A stretch of DNA of 64,000 bases. Source: Pythium myriotylum. Its lineage: Eukaryota; Oomycota; Peronosporomycetes; Pythiales; Pythiaceae. Location of the stretch: the NCBI GenBank assembly GCA_023091665.1, contig JALJCQ010000013.1, positions 3,224,001 through 3,288,000 of the forward strand, written 5' to 3'. Positions 10,398 through 22,272 of this stretch are shown in pieces; within the stretch, counting starts at the first letter, position 1; each line of letters begins with the position of its first letter. A program made the translations under genes and the position numbers. A model generated the notes under the pieces. The model worked only from the letters and a program-made list of their open reading frames with translations, was not told the origin of the DNA and made no database searches.

Positions 10398-13300
10398 CTA
10401 GGTTGTGAGATGGACCGCGCTCGCGTGGACGCTCTCTCGCAACACGTGCGGTTCGATCACGTAGGTGAGGTCCTCACGCCCGGCGCCGGGCAGGACTGCT
10501 GTCTCCTGCAATAGCGACGCATCGAGGACGACGTGGACGGCGTCCTTCTCGCGCAGTCCGATCGGGCCGATGGAGCCTCGTGTGAATCCGAAGACGCGAA
10601 GCAGGGTCTAAAAATGACGAACAACACACATGGTCAACGCGACGAAAGCCAACGGGGTCGTCAAGAGAAACAGTCCTACCTCTCTGTCTGCGAGCTGGAG
10701 ATCGTCTTCCTGGACGCTCAAATGACGCGCCAAGACGGCCATGTCGATGGATTTATCTACGTGGAGTACGACTGCAACGTAGTGGACGAGATCTCGGCGA
10801 GTAGCGACGTGCCCTCCTCTCCTTAAAACAATTGCGATAGTCTTGACAACTAGACCTTGCGGTAGGCGGGCTTGGTTCTCCCATAGATCCTTTTCGGCCG
10901 AGAAGAAGGAATGAGCAATTGTCGCGAGTCCTAGCTCGATCAGAGCCGCCTGCACGTGTGACTCGTTCAGTGGCTCGAGCATCGTGATCCAGCGACCGAG
11001 CTCGGCCTCGGCTTCGATGCCACCGGCTCGATCAATGCCCGTCACGACAGAGAACCGCTGAACGTACCCGACGAGGTCGTTGTCAAGGGCAACTACGTCG
11101 GCAAGCAAGTGGCGAGCGATATTGCGTACAACGTACGCGTCTCGCGCAGCGTACTCGAGTTGACTCTCGCTCAGTGGTCGCAGCCCCCAATCCGAGCACT
11201 GCTCTTCCTTGTCAACTTGTTCACCAAAGCATGCCTCGTAAAGCTGGGAAAGCCCCCACGAGCTCGCCGGCAGTTGGCGATAGAGCGCCACTTGCTTGAG
11301 CTCCACTAATAGCCGGTGGTCGGTTGATGGCTCGCGCAGCAGCAATGGGAAAGAGTGGTTGAGGCGTCGCAAATCGCCCGATACGCAAAAGCCAACGAGG
11401 ATGAATGCGCCTCGTTCGGCATTCCAAATGGAAGCGAGCGGCGCCATGGCGGCAGTACCAAGCACTTGCACGTCGACAACGTAGACATGGTCTTCCACAG
11501 CGAGCTGGTAGACGCTGACGCCTTCGTCTTCGCCCACAGGCAATTCGAATGCAGCCAAGTCATCCTCTGCATCAGTCTTCTTCGAGGCATTCTCTCGGAC
11601 AAGGAATTGCGGTCTCCACTCGCAGTCCAATCCGACAATAATTGGTTGGCGCTTTGGAGATTCCAACAGACTTAACAGCTTTTGTTGAACCTCGTCAACT
11701 TGATGAGGAGTATTGACGAGCGTCCATTGCAGTGGCGCAATCTCGCTTGCGATGGCCAAACGATTGGCTTCGGCATCGAGCGGAGGGCCAAGCGCATGCT
11801 GGATGCCTAGCGGTCGACTCATTCTGCCATCCATCAACAGCAGGTTGCCGTTTCCTTGACATAAGGCGAACAATCGCCGAAGTCGCTTCATCGGCTTTGT
11901 CATGTTTCGAGCGCTGAACTGTTTGTACAGCCCGAGAAGAATCGGAACATCGGTGGAGGCACAGTGTACCACCAGTTGCTCGGCGTTCTTCCAGTCTTGC
12001 TGTGCAATCAACGTGTCTAATACAGAGCGGCGTGCGTCGGCAGACTCGTTATCCGTAGATCGAGAGTAGACCACACGGAGAATCTCGACGGCGACGGCGT
12101 TCCACCGTGGTATCCGCTGAGCCAGCAATAACTGAAGGGCTGACGAGAAGGCATCCACTGGAATATCGTGAAAAAAAGAGTTCTCAGTGTCGCTCCGAGG
12201 CCGAACCGTGTCGATCGCACGAAGGCTCACGTTGATGTAGTTCCACCGCGTCTCGTCGCGGACGACCTCTTGAAAGAGCCTCACGAATCCTGGCAATGAT
12301 CCTCGCGCTTCATCACTCGTGCTGCGTCCTTCAAATGCATCCAGCAAGAGATGGGAAACTCGTTGGATTGTCTTCGATTCTTCGTGATCTTGTTGGCGTC
12401 GAAGGAGAAGGTACCGCAGACTTTGCAGCAGAAAGGCACTTTCGCTCCCGAGCGCAATTCTGGTTGTGCTACGTATGAATGCGGTCTGAACCGATTGCTT
12501 CAGATTGCTATGCAGGTACTGCTTTTGCTCGCTTGCTAGAATTGCAAGCAGCTCATCGCTCATTTGTTCGGGCGTCAGATTTTCCACGTTGCTAAACGAG
12601 TGCAGCTTCTTTCTTCGTGCGAGCTCGGCTTCCTGATCTGTCGGTTTGATCACGCCATCGTTGACCCACTGGCGCCGTCCTTCGTATTCGCGTCCGTGGG
12701 CGGCCTGTTCTTCGTCACTCGTTCGCTTGAACCGAACAGCATCCTGGCAGAGTGGGAGAGGGTCCCAGCTTTTTGGATCCAGCAGGAATCCTCTCGACAG
12801 CTCTTTCCAGCGTTGCTCGCCAGCATTGTACTCGATGTCGTCAGGTCGACAGCGCACGATCTCCGCAACGAGCAGGGGCATCACGAGTCGTCCTTTCGCG
12901 ATGGCCTCGGGTGAGTCCAGCGAAATCGCAAAGTGGTCGCGAGCGAACGTGACGATTTCATCCAGCGTCATTGCTTGGATGTCCTCGATGTGGAGATCTT
13001 GCTCACCCTTCACGACCACTCTGCCGTCGTTCGGATCTTCCTCCGCGACGATCGGAGAGAGCCAATAGAGCTTGGGCAGCACAACGAAGCGGCTCTCACC
13101 GACGGCGTCGTTCGCGCGCACACGCTGAGCGAACTCCTCCTCAAGGTCTGCAGCCCACCAGCCACGGAGATGGTCGGCACCGACCTGAGGGTTGTGGCGA
13201 GGCTGCGGCGAGCGGTCACTCGTCGGGTTGCGGTGGAAGCGCCAGTCATGACCGCGCGAGACCTCGCTCGTGGATCGGAAGTGGCGCAGCGGGTAGAAAA

Positions 13301-14089
13301 GATAGCCTCGCAGCACGACCTTGGACGCCACGTGGTCGCTGTAGTGAGTCTCGAGCCAGCTCCGCACGCTCTCACCCCGGCACATGTCAAGCTTGCGAGC
13401 CACTTCCTGCACACGCCACGCCAGGTTTTCGCCCAGATGCGGCCCGACAAACTGCTCTAGCGGGTACGTGGCCTGCGCCAGCCCAGCGGTGTCGTCACTG
13501 TCGCCATGGCGTTTGAATTGGTCGTCGAGAGGATGCAGCAGGAAGAACTTGACCGAGGACTCGACGTGGAAATCATCGAAATCGGCGTCGTCCCGTAGCA
13601 CGCGGAAGAGGAACTTGAGCTGCCCGAGCGTCTGCTGCGTGGACGAGACGATCTGCTTGCTGAGCTCGAACTTGTCGACGCGAAGCAGCGGGCAGAAGCG
13701 CAGCCAGTACTCGAGCAGCGACGCGAAGTACGTGCCGAGCGCCAGCGCCTTGGTCTTGGTGTTGGTCTTGGCTGCGTCGGCGCACGATGTTCAGAGATCA
13801 GCACTGCATCATCGTTCAAAACACGCCGGACGAAATGCAAACCTTGCAGGAAGACGACGAGCGGCGTCGGATCCGTCTCGAGGCCACGGAGCCACTCGAC
13901 CAATTGCGGCGCCGTCGCGGCGCTCGCGCCGAGCCCGAAACCCACGGGAAGCACCGGGAAGCGCGCCTCGTCGATCAAATGCGGACTCGCGACGGCCCAG
14001 AGCAAGTCGCGCACGACTCTGCGCGCGAAGAAGCGCGAGGAGAGCGCGTCCAAGAGAGCGTCTCGGGTCGCCATCTCCAAGGGATCCAT
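10398..14089 (-). CDS. DEDDy 3'-5' exonuclease fused to a YbaK-like tRNA-editing domain
   Basis: Three exons are inferred: 14089-13843, 13771-10680 and 10607-10398. Introns of 71 and 72 bp have GT-AG borders and the spliced frame is 1,182 aa. The long N-terminal part is helical and unassigned, as in EXD3/mut-7-like proteins. A DnaQ-type exonuclease follows: motif I DCEW at about residue 798, motif II in GFCVSGDLRRL, and motif III YAARDAYVV with the tyrosine of DEDDy enzymes. From about residue 1020 there is a YbaK/prolyl-tRNA deacylase-like domain (HVQAALIELG, then GFTRGSIGPIGL in the last exon). This pairing suggests an RNA-processing or tRNA quality-control role, which is inference. The start at 14089 (MDPLEMATRD) is preferred over an in-frame ATG at 14146. 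Confidence 0.75.
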
Positions 14090-14149
14090 TGTCGGACCAG
14101 CGCTGAGTCGTGGAGAGGTACAGTGGATGCACTTGTCACAAGACACTTT

Positions 14150-16320
14150 GTCACGAGGAGAAATAGCGTCGGCTTCAGTGGAACAAAGGAGCTGCCTGTC
14201 TCGCGTGTATATAATGCGTCATGCACGGGGATGATTGCAACTTCCACGAACTTGGTGCTGTGTTTATGTACGGGATCCACAGTGGAAGAGGCTCTTCGAA
14301 GGAATAGAACGTGGAGTGGGGTCACCACGCAGCACTCGATCAACAGTCTCACTCGGAAGGCTCTGTCGTGGCGAGCCTTTGTGATCTTGGAATGCTTCGT
14401 AGGGATACAATTAATGATTTCTTGTGCGTGGGTCGATCCTAATTGGCGATTTTGATGTGGCATGCTGGGATTCTCCAGGTTTCCATGGATAGCGAAACGT
14501 CGAAAGTGCGAAACCGACCCTCTGAAGACTAGAGAGGACTCGCGACTAGATAGAATGTCTTCCCACTCCGCGAGAAACGAACTTGAGTTTACGGTCCTGA
14601 CTGATGAGTACAATCCTCTCGTGTAATCAGATGCATGAGCTGAGACGAGGCGTCTCATTCGACGGCGGGCTTCGGCTCCAAAGTCGGGTCGCCTCGATAA
14701 AAAAATCCTACTTGAACCCCTTCATTTTTTCTCCCTTGTCCTTCGAAGAATCTGATATCTGATATCGAAAAACACGGCCACATGATGAAAGAATCACGCG
14801 AGTTTCACCGGCGAGTTATTCACCCGTATCAATCACTAGCGAACTGAAAGATGACCGAGTAGTTCAGGTGACATAGCAGCAATTCGAAACGTTTACGCTT
14901 CTTGGAGCCTTGCTCAAAAGATCGCAAATACTGGTCGTGTGTGGACGCCACCATAAAGCAAGCCTTGTCATCTCTTTGGAATAGATCCATGCGATAAATT
15001 GTTTATCGCAATGAGCCCACACGATCGACGACTGCCTCTCGAGTATTCGGTTGGCGCATGAATTTGAGGAGATTGGGCATGCACTGATTTAACGCTTGCC
15101 CGATCCGACCAGAACGACGATCCGACCATCATGAGTCATGAACAATCCGACCACCGTGATCGCAGGAAGCCATAGGATGGGGAAAAATTGATGCTTCGTT
15201 TGAATCAAATCACAGAAGGTGAGAAAACGGTCCATCCTTTGATCTTCAAGCCGCAATTGCTTGTGCAGATGTTCAGAGTATCAAATTAATCTAGATGAAC
15301 CGGGATCTCCACTCGAAATTACGAGGCACAAAGACGTCGTGACCAACGTTGGTCATGGCCACGAACGGATCACCGGTGAAGAATATTTCACAAATCTGGG
15401 AGTAATAAACACGACTGGCGGCGCACGGCTGAGAGAACTGGCCAACGTCGTCGATGTTGCGCTGTGGAAGAACCCGCGAGCTGACTTTATCGATATTTGC
15501 GGTTTGTTTTTCGGAAAGAGTCTCGCTAGTCATGCCACTGACGAACGACGAATCGACTGGAAGTCGAATTTGCAGGAAAAAGAGCAGCTTGCGCCCACGA
15601 GGTATTCATCGATCACGTGGGAGGGTGACAATGGGGCCTGTTGGATGCAGGGTGCAGAAAAATCCACGTGATGGTTGGGCTATACGCCACCGCTGAGCAC
15701 AATCACCACGAACCAGGGAGAAGAAGAATCAGAGAAGTTGACCCACCAACTCCGTTGAACAAGAAGCCTACCTTCAGAGGCACGGATGCAATAGCTCTGG
15801 GTATTGTCGTATTCACCTCGGGAGTGGTAGAGAGCGATTTATTCACTGTATGCGCGCGGGAATCACCGCGGCGACCGGATCCACCGAGTCGGTGCACTTC
15901 TCAGAGAGCCTCTGACACAACCAAGCACGAGGTGTAATCTCTATGGCCGATTTGGTCTGCGAATCGGCCGATGGTGCGGCGTCAGCGTTGCGCCAAGCCC
16001 GTCGTAGAGTCTGAGACCGTCGGCGGCCCCACCGATATCTGAGTTATCTCGGCATGAAGACGGTGACTCCGTCTTCCGATGCGAAAGGGACAACGCAGTC
16101 GTTGCGATTCGGCGTTCCGGCGATCGTGACACCGCAACAACGAAGAGGCGGCGTGCTCGACGGGTCCCAGCGAATCAGTTTTTCTGGGAAGAGGGGAGAT
16201 GATGTGGGCGAGTCCACACTGAAAATAGCTCTGTATCATTACATTTTCAGAGATTGAATGGTAACGTATTGATTTAGAAGAGAGAGCCATCCCTAAGCTG
16301 GTACAGTGAGCTGTTCTGTA
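14150..16320. other. About 2.2 kb without a recognisable gene
   Basis: This gap separates two minus-strand genes. The longest plus-strand frame (15261-15671, 136 aa) has no recognisable motif. Base composition is less GC-rich than the neighbouring genes. The sequence may be promoter, relict or intergenic DNA; nothing firmer is supported. Confidence 0.5.
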
Positions 16321-16325
16321 GCTGC

Positions 16326-17210
16326 TCACAAGGCCGAGACGTGAATGTGCTGCTGGAGCGTGAAGACGCGGCCCGCCGCGAGCGTCTGCTGCTCGCTCAC
16401 GCGGCCCGGCTCCACGCAGACCATGTGGATGTACTCGTCGTCGCCAAAGTCGCTCATGCCCTTGGCCTTGTCGATCCACGGGTTCCAGACCACGGCGTCG
16501 CTCGGCTGCTTGATGTCGCGGTCCAGCAGCGCCGCCTTCTCGATCGTCACGACGCGGTGGCGGCCGTCGGGCGCGCGGATGCGCACCACGATCTTCTCAG
16601 GCGCGTTCGCGTACACGCTGTCGGTCTCTTTGACAAAGGCCACGACGTCGCGCGTCTCGGTCTGCTTCTCGCCCGTGACCTTGTCGTGGTACGTCAGTCC
16701 CTTGAGCCCTTCCACGACGCAGCCGTTGTCGCGCACATCGTCGACCGTGAGGTACGTGTGGAGCAGCGCCTGGAACGAGATGTCGCTCTCGGACCGGTTC
16801 GCGATGTGGAGCGCCGTGACGAGCGAGTCCGGGAAGAGCTTGACCTCGTACGTGAGCAGGAAGTCGTGCGGGTAGATCGCCTTGGTCGCGTCGCTCGCGT
16901 CGAGCAGGAACGTGGCGACCGTGGGCGTCGCGGCGTCGCCCGTGCTGACCTCAAGCAGCGCGAGCTTCCAGTCGGTCACGCGCGCAAAGCCGTGGTTCGG
17001 GAAGCCCGGCGCGCTGCCGAAGACGGGGAAGACGAGCGGGATGCCGCCGCGGATGGGCTTGGAGCCGTCGAGCACGGCCTGGCGCGAGAGAAAGAGCACG
17101 TTGCGCGACGGTTCGCTGGCCGTGTGGAAGGCCGTGACGGTCGCGCCGTAGAGGAAGACCTCGGCGCGCGCGCCCGACGGGTGCGTGAGCTCGAGGATCT
17201 TGTCGGTCAT
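16326..17210 (-). CDS. Glucose-6-phosphate 1-epimerase / aldose 1-epimerase family
   Basis: This single-exon gene of 294 aa belongs to the galactose-mutarotase-like superfamily, D-hexose-6-phosphate mutarotase branch. Members interconvert alpha and beta anomers of hexose 6-phosphates in the cytosol, feeding glycolysis and polysaccharide synthesis. Family features seen are the N-terminal GGIPLVFPVFG and NHGFAR segments, the His-containing ALLHTYLTVDDV (putative catalytic acid), WNPWIDKAKGMSDFGDDEY, and the C-terminal VCVEPG (putative catalytic Glu). Length is normal for the family. No signal peptide is visible. It is divergently arranged with the DHX35-like helicase across a gap of about 290 bp. 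Confidence 0.92.
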   Translation of the reverse strand: MTDKILELTHPSGARAEVFLYGATVTAFHTASEPSRNVLFLSRQAVLDGSKPIRGGIPLVFPVFGSAPGFPNHGFARVTDWKLALLEVSTGDAATPTVATFLLDASDATKAIYPHDFLLTYEVKLFPDSLVTALHIANRSESDISFQALLHTYLTVDDVRDNGCVVEGLKGLTYHDKVTGEKQTETRDVVAFVKETDSVYANAPEKIVVRIRAPDGRHRVVTIEKAALLDRDIKQPSDAVVWNPWIDKAKGMSDFGDDEYIHMVCVEPGRVSEQQTLAAGRVFTLQQHIHVSAL

Positions 17211-17413
17211 GGGGGATGTCGGGAAATGGGGATCTTGGATGCATGACCGTGTCCTAGTTGACGATTACGCATAAGGGAAAAACTAGGATCTAGTTCGATT
17301 ACGCTGGGCGGCTGTGTAGAGGCGACTCCTAGAATAGTGTGGAGGATCTGTCCAACTAGGAACATCAACTGTATCCCTTTCTTACAAACTACACACCTCT
17401 CCTATCTGATAAC

Positions 17414-17458
17414 TATACGTTCGATGGCTACATCTACTACAGTACTCTCGAACGTATA
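17414..17458. promoter_or_regulatory. 11-bp inverted repeat in a shared divergent promoter
   Basis: TATACGTTCGA at 17414-17424 is mirrored by TCGAACGTATA at 17448-17458. The repeat lies about 50 bp upstream of the DHX35-like start codon, in the divergent spacer. It could be an operator-like site or a stem in the 5' leader; no function is shown. Confidence 0.4.
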
Positions 17459-17504
17459 CTCGGAGCTGCTCAATGGGCACAGTTAGTTGATCCGATCCGT
17501 CACC

Positions 17505-19861
17505 ATGGCCTTCTGGCGGCCGGGCGAGCTCGCGCCGGGCGAAGCCCCTGGCGAAGCGCCCGCCGTGCTCTTCAACGCCAACCACCGACTGCCGCTGGAC
17601 GTGCAGCGCCAGCGGCTGCCGGTCTTCGCGCACCGCCGCGAGATCTTGTTCGCCGTCGAGAGCTACGCGACGACGATCCTCGTGGGCGCCACGGGCTCGG
17701 GCAAGACGACGCAGGTGCCGCAGTACCTCATGGAGGCCGGCTGGGCGGCGCGCGGTCGAGCGATCGTGTGCACGCAGCCGCGACGGCTGGCCGCGACCTC
17801 GATCGCCGCGCGCGTGGCGCAAGAAGTCGGCTGCTCGCTCGGCTCGGACGTGGGCTACGCCGTGCGCTTCGACGAGAAGTGGGATCCGCAGAGAACCAAG
17901 ACCAAGTTTTGCACGGACGGCATGCTGCTGCGCGAGACGATGTTGGACCCGCTGCTCTCCAAGTACTCGGTCATCATGCTGGTAGGTTGTTTTGGATGGC
18001 AGAGATCGCAATTGGAGCGCTCATCGTGGCGTGTGGGGATTTTTTTTTTCAGGACGAAGCCCACGAGCGCAACCTTGAGACTGATGTACTGCTGGGATTG
18101 ATAAAAAAGATCCAACGCAAGCGCCCAGAGCTGCGTGTGATCATTGCGTCGGCCACGCTCCACGTTGACACGTTCACCAAATTTTTCCGAAACAAGAAGA
18201 GAAAGTTGCAACCACCGACCGAGAGCTCAGAAGCCACAGAACAACACAAGGCGCTTGGAGATGTGATTGCAGTGTCTGTCGAAGGCAGACAGTATCCTGT
18301 CGATGTGGAGTATCTGAAAGAGCCCTGCAGCAACTACCTCGAGAAGACTGTCGAGACTGTGCTTGCTATCGACAAACATGAAGGTCCCGGCGACGTGCTC
18401 GTATTTTTGCCTGGGCAGGATGAAATCGATTTTGTCGTCAGGTCGCTTCATGAACGCGCATCGTCACATCTCGTTGCACTGCCGCTGTACGCAACGCTCC
18501 CCGCAAAGATGCAGGAGAATGTCTTCCTGCCCGCTCCACGTCACGTCTCACGGAAGGTCATAGTTGCGACGACCATCGCTGAGACCTCTGTGACCATCGA
18601 TGGGGTCGTGTTTGTCGTTGATTCGTGTTTCACGAAACTCGCATTTTACAACCCATTCACAGGTGTCGAGTCTTTGGTCACAACACAAGTTAGTAAAGCG
18701 TCCGCTAAGCAACGCGCGGGTAGAGCTGGTCGAGTGCGAGCCGGCAAATGCTTTCGGCTGTGCACCCAGGAACATTTCGAGACCAAACTTGAGAAGAACA
18801 CAATCCCGCAAATGCAGAGAACGAATCTGGCCAGTGTCGTTCTGCATCTGCTGAGCATGGGTATCCAGGATATCGCGCACTTCGAGTTTGTATCTCCACC
18901 CAGCCCCGAAGCTTTGATCCGAGCCCTCGAGTTGTTGTATTCACTCGGGGCTGTTGATGAAAATTGCCAGTTAGTGGAGCCTCTTGGTACACAAATGGCG
19001 GAGTTCCCCGTCGAGTCCACGCTCGCGAAGGTACTACTCTCATCCTTCCAGTACGGCTGCACGGAAGAAGTTCTCAGCATTGCAAGCATGTTGTCGGTAA
19101 GCGACGTGTTTCTAAACGCACGCGGGTCCAAAGAACGACGCGCGAAAATCAGTGAAGCTATGGAAGAGTTTGCAGAGCCGGAGGGAGATCACTTGATGCT
19201 GCTGAAGATCTACGATGCCTTCCTGGACAACGGGAAGCAGCGCAGCTGGTGCGACGAGAACATGCTAAGCTTTCAAGCGCTGACAAGAGCCTCAGAAATT
19301 CGAAAACATCTCAAAAGATACGTTAAGCGATTCCGAGGCTTCCTACCAGAGGACGAAAATGATAGCGACGATGTCAAGACATCTGTGCTAAAGTGTTTTG
19401 TCAGCGGATACTTCGCAAATGTAGCTAAACTCCACTATGATGGAACCTACCACACCGTTCGCGATAGCCGGCCCGTGCAGATCCACCCGACTTCAGCATT
19501 CTACTACATTGGCCGTTCTCCGGACTGGATAATGTTCCACGAGAGTGTCGTTACAACGGAAGAGTACGTCCGCGTCAACTCGAGAATCGATCCACGTTGG
19601 CTTGTCAGTATCGCACCTGACTTTTATCGCACACGAGACGTGAGCACTGCCGTGTCGGGAAGCTCGGGAGATTTGGGACTTCCAAAGGCTCCCCCGCGCC
19701 CCACGAAGAAGGAGGTAAATGGGAAGAATGGCGAACAAGACGCAGCAACCAGCGATGGTCGGATTCTCTTCCGCAAGCCAACAAAAGCCAAGGATAAGCC
19801 AAAGTCGACTCTCCCTGTGCACATCGGCAAAAGCAAAGGCGGACTTCGATCTCAATTCTAG
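17505..19861 (+). CDS. DHX35: DEAH-box ATP-dependent RNA helicase, DHX35-like
   Basis: Two exons, 17505-17981 and 18053-19861, are separated by a 71-bp intron with a long T-run before its AG. The predicted protein is 761 aa. The start MAFWRPG matches the FWRPG opening of DHX35 proteins. Helicase motifs in order are GATGSGKT (residues 61-68), TQPRR, DEAH (residues 160-163), SAT, a TTIAETSVTIDG segment and QRAGRAGR. HA2 and OB-fold regions follow, ending in a Lys-rich tail. DHX35 is found with spliceosomal C complexes in other eukaryotes, so a nuclear pre-mRNA splicing role is inferred by family. The splice falls immediately before the DEAH motif. Confidence 0.93.
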
Positions 19862-19913
19862 AAAAGATCAGATCAAATGCAATGTGGTGATTATTTTGGC
19901 TAGAATACAGTTC

Positions 19914-21071
19914 CTACTCGTCTTCGTTGTGGCCACCCAGCAGTGGTTCGTGGAAGTCCTCGTTGTCGATGCGATCATCTCCTCTCAAATCATCCGTCGG
20001 ATCGTACGGACTAGTGTCCTCAAATCTCCGGTTGGCCATCCTCGCACGGCTCTCCACTACAGCGGTTGCTGACTTTAGGTATCCTTCGACCGCGTTCTTA
20101 GGACTGGGGAGTGAGAAGTGGAGAATTGACTGGCCTGTCACGATGGGCTCGCCAATGGCCACTTCACCGATGTGACCCTGTACACGTGAGGACACAGGGA
20201 CACAGGTGCAAAGATGGTAAACTGCCCCGATAGAGAAAATCTCCCAAACACCATACATAGCGAGGAAGACAGTGGTCTTGGTGTTGAACAGCTCATTTGG
20301 AATCAACGGGTCGGAGTCCATATCACTTGTCGTGAACGCGAGCATTGCAAATGTAGCCCCACGAAGAATCAGTACCAGCGAGAACGTCGTCAGCGAGATG
20401 ATCACGGCGTGGAGACTGCGCGGAGTGAGCACTACAAGCCGACCAGCATCGCGTTCTCGCCACATGACTTCAGCGGCGAGACCTTGGAACTTCAGCAAAG
20501 TGGCGCCCGACACGATCCAGATAACGGCGAAGTACTTGAGCGAAAGACACATCCACTTTCGCGGGTTCATGGATGACTTGCTGGATTCTCGTTCATGGGC
20601 GACGAGCGCCACGGCCCCAACAAGCAGACTTGTAAAGACAACGAAAAGTAGCCGACTGCAACGCGCCATGCTGCCAAAGCGGACAGGCCACACCCGAAAC
20701 AACGCGACATGGGACGCGAAGAACAATAGATATGCTGCCAAGATCGAAATAAGTGCGCTTGGCAGCTCCAGCCAGAACCAGAGCCAGCGGCGCTGCGTCG
20801 TCGAGTCGCCCGGTCGTCGCACCAGCGGATGCCAGTCAGCTCGAACGTGGATCGCGACCAGGAACGCGAGCCGCGCGGCTGCAATTGCGAGTCCGAGCAG
20901 CAGCAGCGGCGTGTGCCACGTGCTCGTGAGCTCGAGCCACGCGCGGTGCCGCTTGCGATGCGTCGCCGCGACGACGTGGACGCGCCAGGCCCGTCGCAGC
21001 AGCAGAGCGAAGAGGCCGCCGAAACAGACCAATGCCGGCGCGCTCGCGCCCGCGAGGACGCTGACTGGCAT
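19914..21071 (-). CDS. Multipass membrane protein of unknown function
   Basis: The protein is 385 aa from one exon. About seven hydrophobic helices are visible, beginning with LAGASAPALVCFGGLFALLL and including LPSALISILAAYLLFFASH, LLFVVFTSLLVGAVALVA and YFAVIWIVSGATLL. An acidic hydrophilic tail of about 90 residues follows, containing DDLRGDDRIDNEDF. The layout resembles seven-helix proteins of the TOM1/TOM3-like type, but no diagnostic motif was recognised. It converges with the helicase gene, with only about 50 bp between stop codons. Confidence 0.65.
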   Translation of the reverse strand: MPVSVLAGASAPALVCFGGLFALLLRRAWRVHVVAATHRKRHRAWLELTSTWHTPLLLLGLAIAAARLAFLVAIHVRADWHPLVRRPGDSTTQRRWLWFWLELPSALISILAAYLLFFASHVALFRVWPVRFGSMARCSRLLFVVFTSLLVGAVALVAHERESSKSSMNPRKWMCLSLKYFAVIWIVSGATLLKFQGLAAEVMWRERDAGRLVVLTPRSLHAVIISLTTFSLVLILRGATFAMLAFTTSDMDSDPLIPNELFNTKTTVFLAMYGVWEIFSIGAVYHLCTCVPVSSRVQGHIGEVAIGEPIVTGQSILHFSLPSPKNAVEGYLKSATAVVESRARMANRRFEDTSPYDPTDDLRGDDRIDNEDFHEPLLGGHNEDE

Positions 21072-21490
21072 GGCTGGCGATGAAGAGAGTGCGGTGGCGG
21101 GGCAGAAGGGGCTGCGACGGAGCTGCGGCGCGGGACGAGGAGCGAGCAGCGGCTCTCGGCGTGCGGTCGAGAAGCGACGAGCTTGCTACCTTCAATGGCC
21201 GCTGTGTCGAAAGAAGGTGAGCTCTTCCTTCGGCGGATCTACGTCTCACCTTGTTTTGATAAAGTAATTATTCGATAAAGTATCGACAATTGGTTCCGGC
21301 TGAGATTCTGAAGATTCATCGAGAGATCTCGATCTTTCTCCATGTTGAAGCTCGTCCCTGGGACAAGGACGCCGTGCTTCATGCGGCAGTTGCTGCGTGG
21401 CTTTGCGGTCTCGCGGGTGTGTGTGGCTCTGAACTGAGCTCACTCGGCAATTCGCTTCGTATAGCCCCTCGCTTCGTTCCCCTGACGACC
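21072..21490. other. Divergent intergenic region
   Basis: This lies between the divergent membrane-protein and MLF-like genes. Coding-like frames here are antisense or upstream extensions. No motif is assigned. Confidence 0.4.
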
Positions 21491-22201
21491 ATGTTCTCGA
21501 CTTGGGATCTCGTGCGCCCGACGCTCTGGCATCCGATGTCCATGCTCGAGCAGTCGATGGTGGATCTCGACACCATGACCAACCAGATGCTCGGCTCGCG
21601 GTTCCCGTTGAGCGAGTCGATGCTCGCAGCGCCCAGCGTGCGCGGCGATGATGAGTTCTTCCGCGACTTGCCCGTGACTGAGCGAGACCAAGAGCCGGCC
21701 GAGAAGCAGCCAGAGGCTCAGCGTGAAGGTGCTCGTGCGTTCTCCTCGTACTCGTTCAGCAACTCTTCGGTCGTGGACGATCAAGGGCAGCGCGTCGTGA
21801 GCACTCGCCGCCGCTACGAAGACTCGACTGGCCGACTCAAGGCCGTCCACGAACGCGAGATGGCTGGAAAGCGCTTGAAGACAATCTGGAGCCGCAAGAG
21901 CAAGGACGATAAGGGCGAGCACCACACGATCTGCTCGGAAGGGTCGGCTGACGAATTCGAGGCCATGTGGAAGAAGACGCCGTTTGGTTTGGCACAGCAA
22001 AAGAAGAACGAGGAGATCAAGGAGAAGGGCGAGGAGACGCTCCACGGGGAGAAGCACGCGCCAGGCTGTACGTCTGAGCATCCTGGGCAGGCCTGCACGA
22101 CCACGCCGCACCAGCAGACCCAGCAGCACGGCTCGGAGTCGATGCTCAAGCACCAGAGCCAGGGCCAGCAGCAGCAGCAGAGCCAACCAATGGAGCCCTA
22201 A
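21491..22201 (+). CDS. Myeloid leukemia factor (MLF)-like protein
   Basis: Starting at MFSTWDLVRP the protein is 236 aa. The central part shows an MLF-type pattern: a Ser-rich SSYSFSNSSVVDDQGQRVV, then STRRRYEDSTGRLKAVHERE, a basic patch (GKRLKTIWSRKSKDD) and an acidic segment before a Trp (ADEFEAMWKKTP). The C-terminus is Gln/His-rich and low complexity. MLF proteins bind 14-3-3 and chromatin-associated partners in animals; the role in protists is unknown. In-frame codons upstream (to 21290) are rejected as leader. Assignment is by pattern only. Confidence 0.55.
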   Translation: MFSTWDLVRPTLWHPMSMLEQSMVDLDTMTNQMLGSRFPLSESMLAAPSVRGDDEFFRDLPVTERDQEPAEKQPEAQREGARAFSSYSFSNSSVVDDQGQRVVSTRRRYEDSTGRLKAVHEREMAGKRLKTIWSRKSKDDKGEHHTICSEGSADEFEAMWKKTPFGLAQQKKNEEIKEKGEETLHGEKHAPGCTSEHPGQACTTTPHQQTQQHGSESMLKHQSQGQQQQQSQPMEP

Positions 22202-22231
22202 GCAACGTGCGAGTTTGTGTCGCTGAGCGAG

Positions 22232-22272
22232 GAAGAGAGAGAGAGAGAGAGAGAGACAGAGACAGACAGAGA
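22232..22272 (+). repeat. GA-rich microsatellite
   Basis: An AGAG run grades into GACAGAGACAGACAGAG, just after the MLF-like stop codon. It probably lies in the 3' untranslated region. Confidence 0.8.

Noticed and set aside
16341..17246. 301-codon frame opposite the epimerase gene
   Set aside because: Low-complexity Arg/Val/Asp shadow of a clear minus-strand enzyme.
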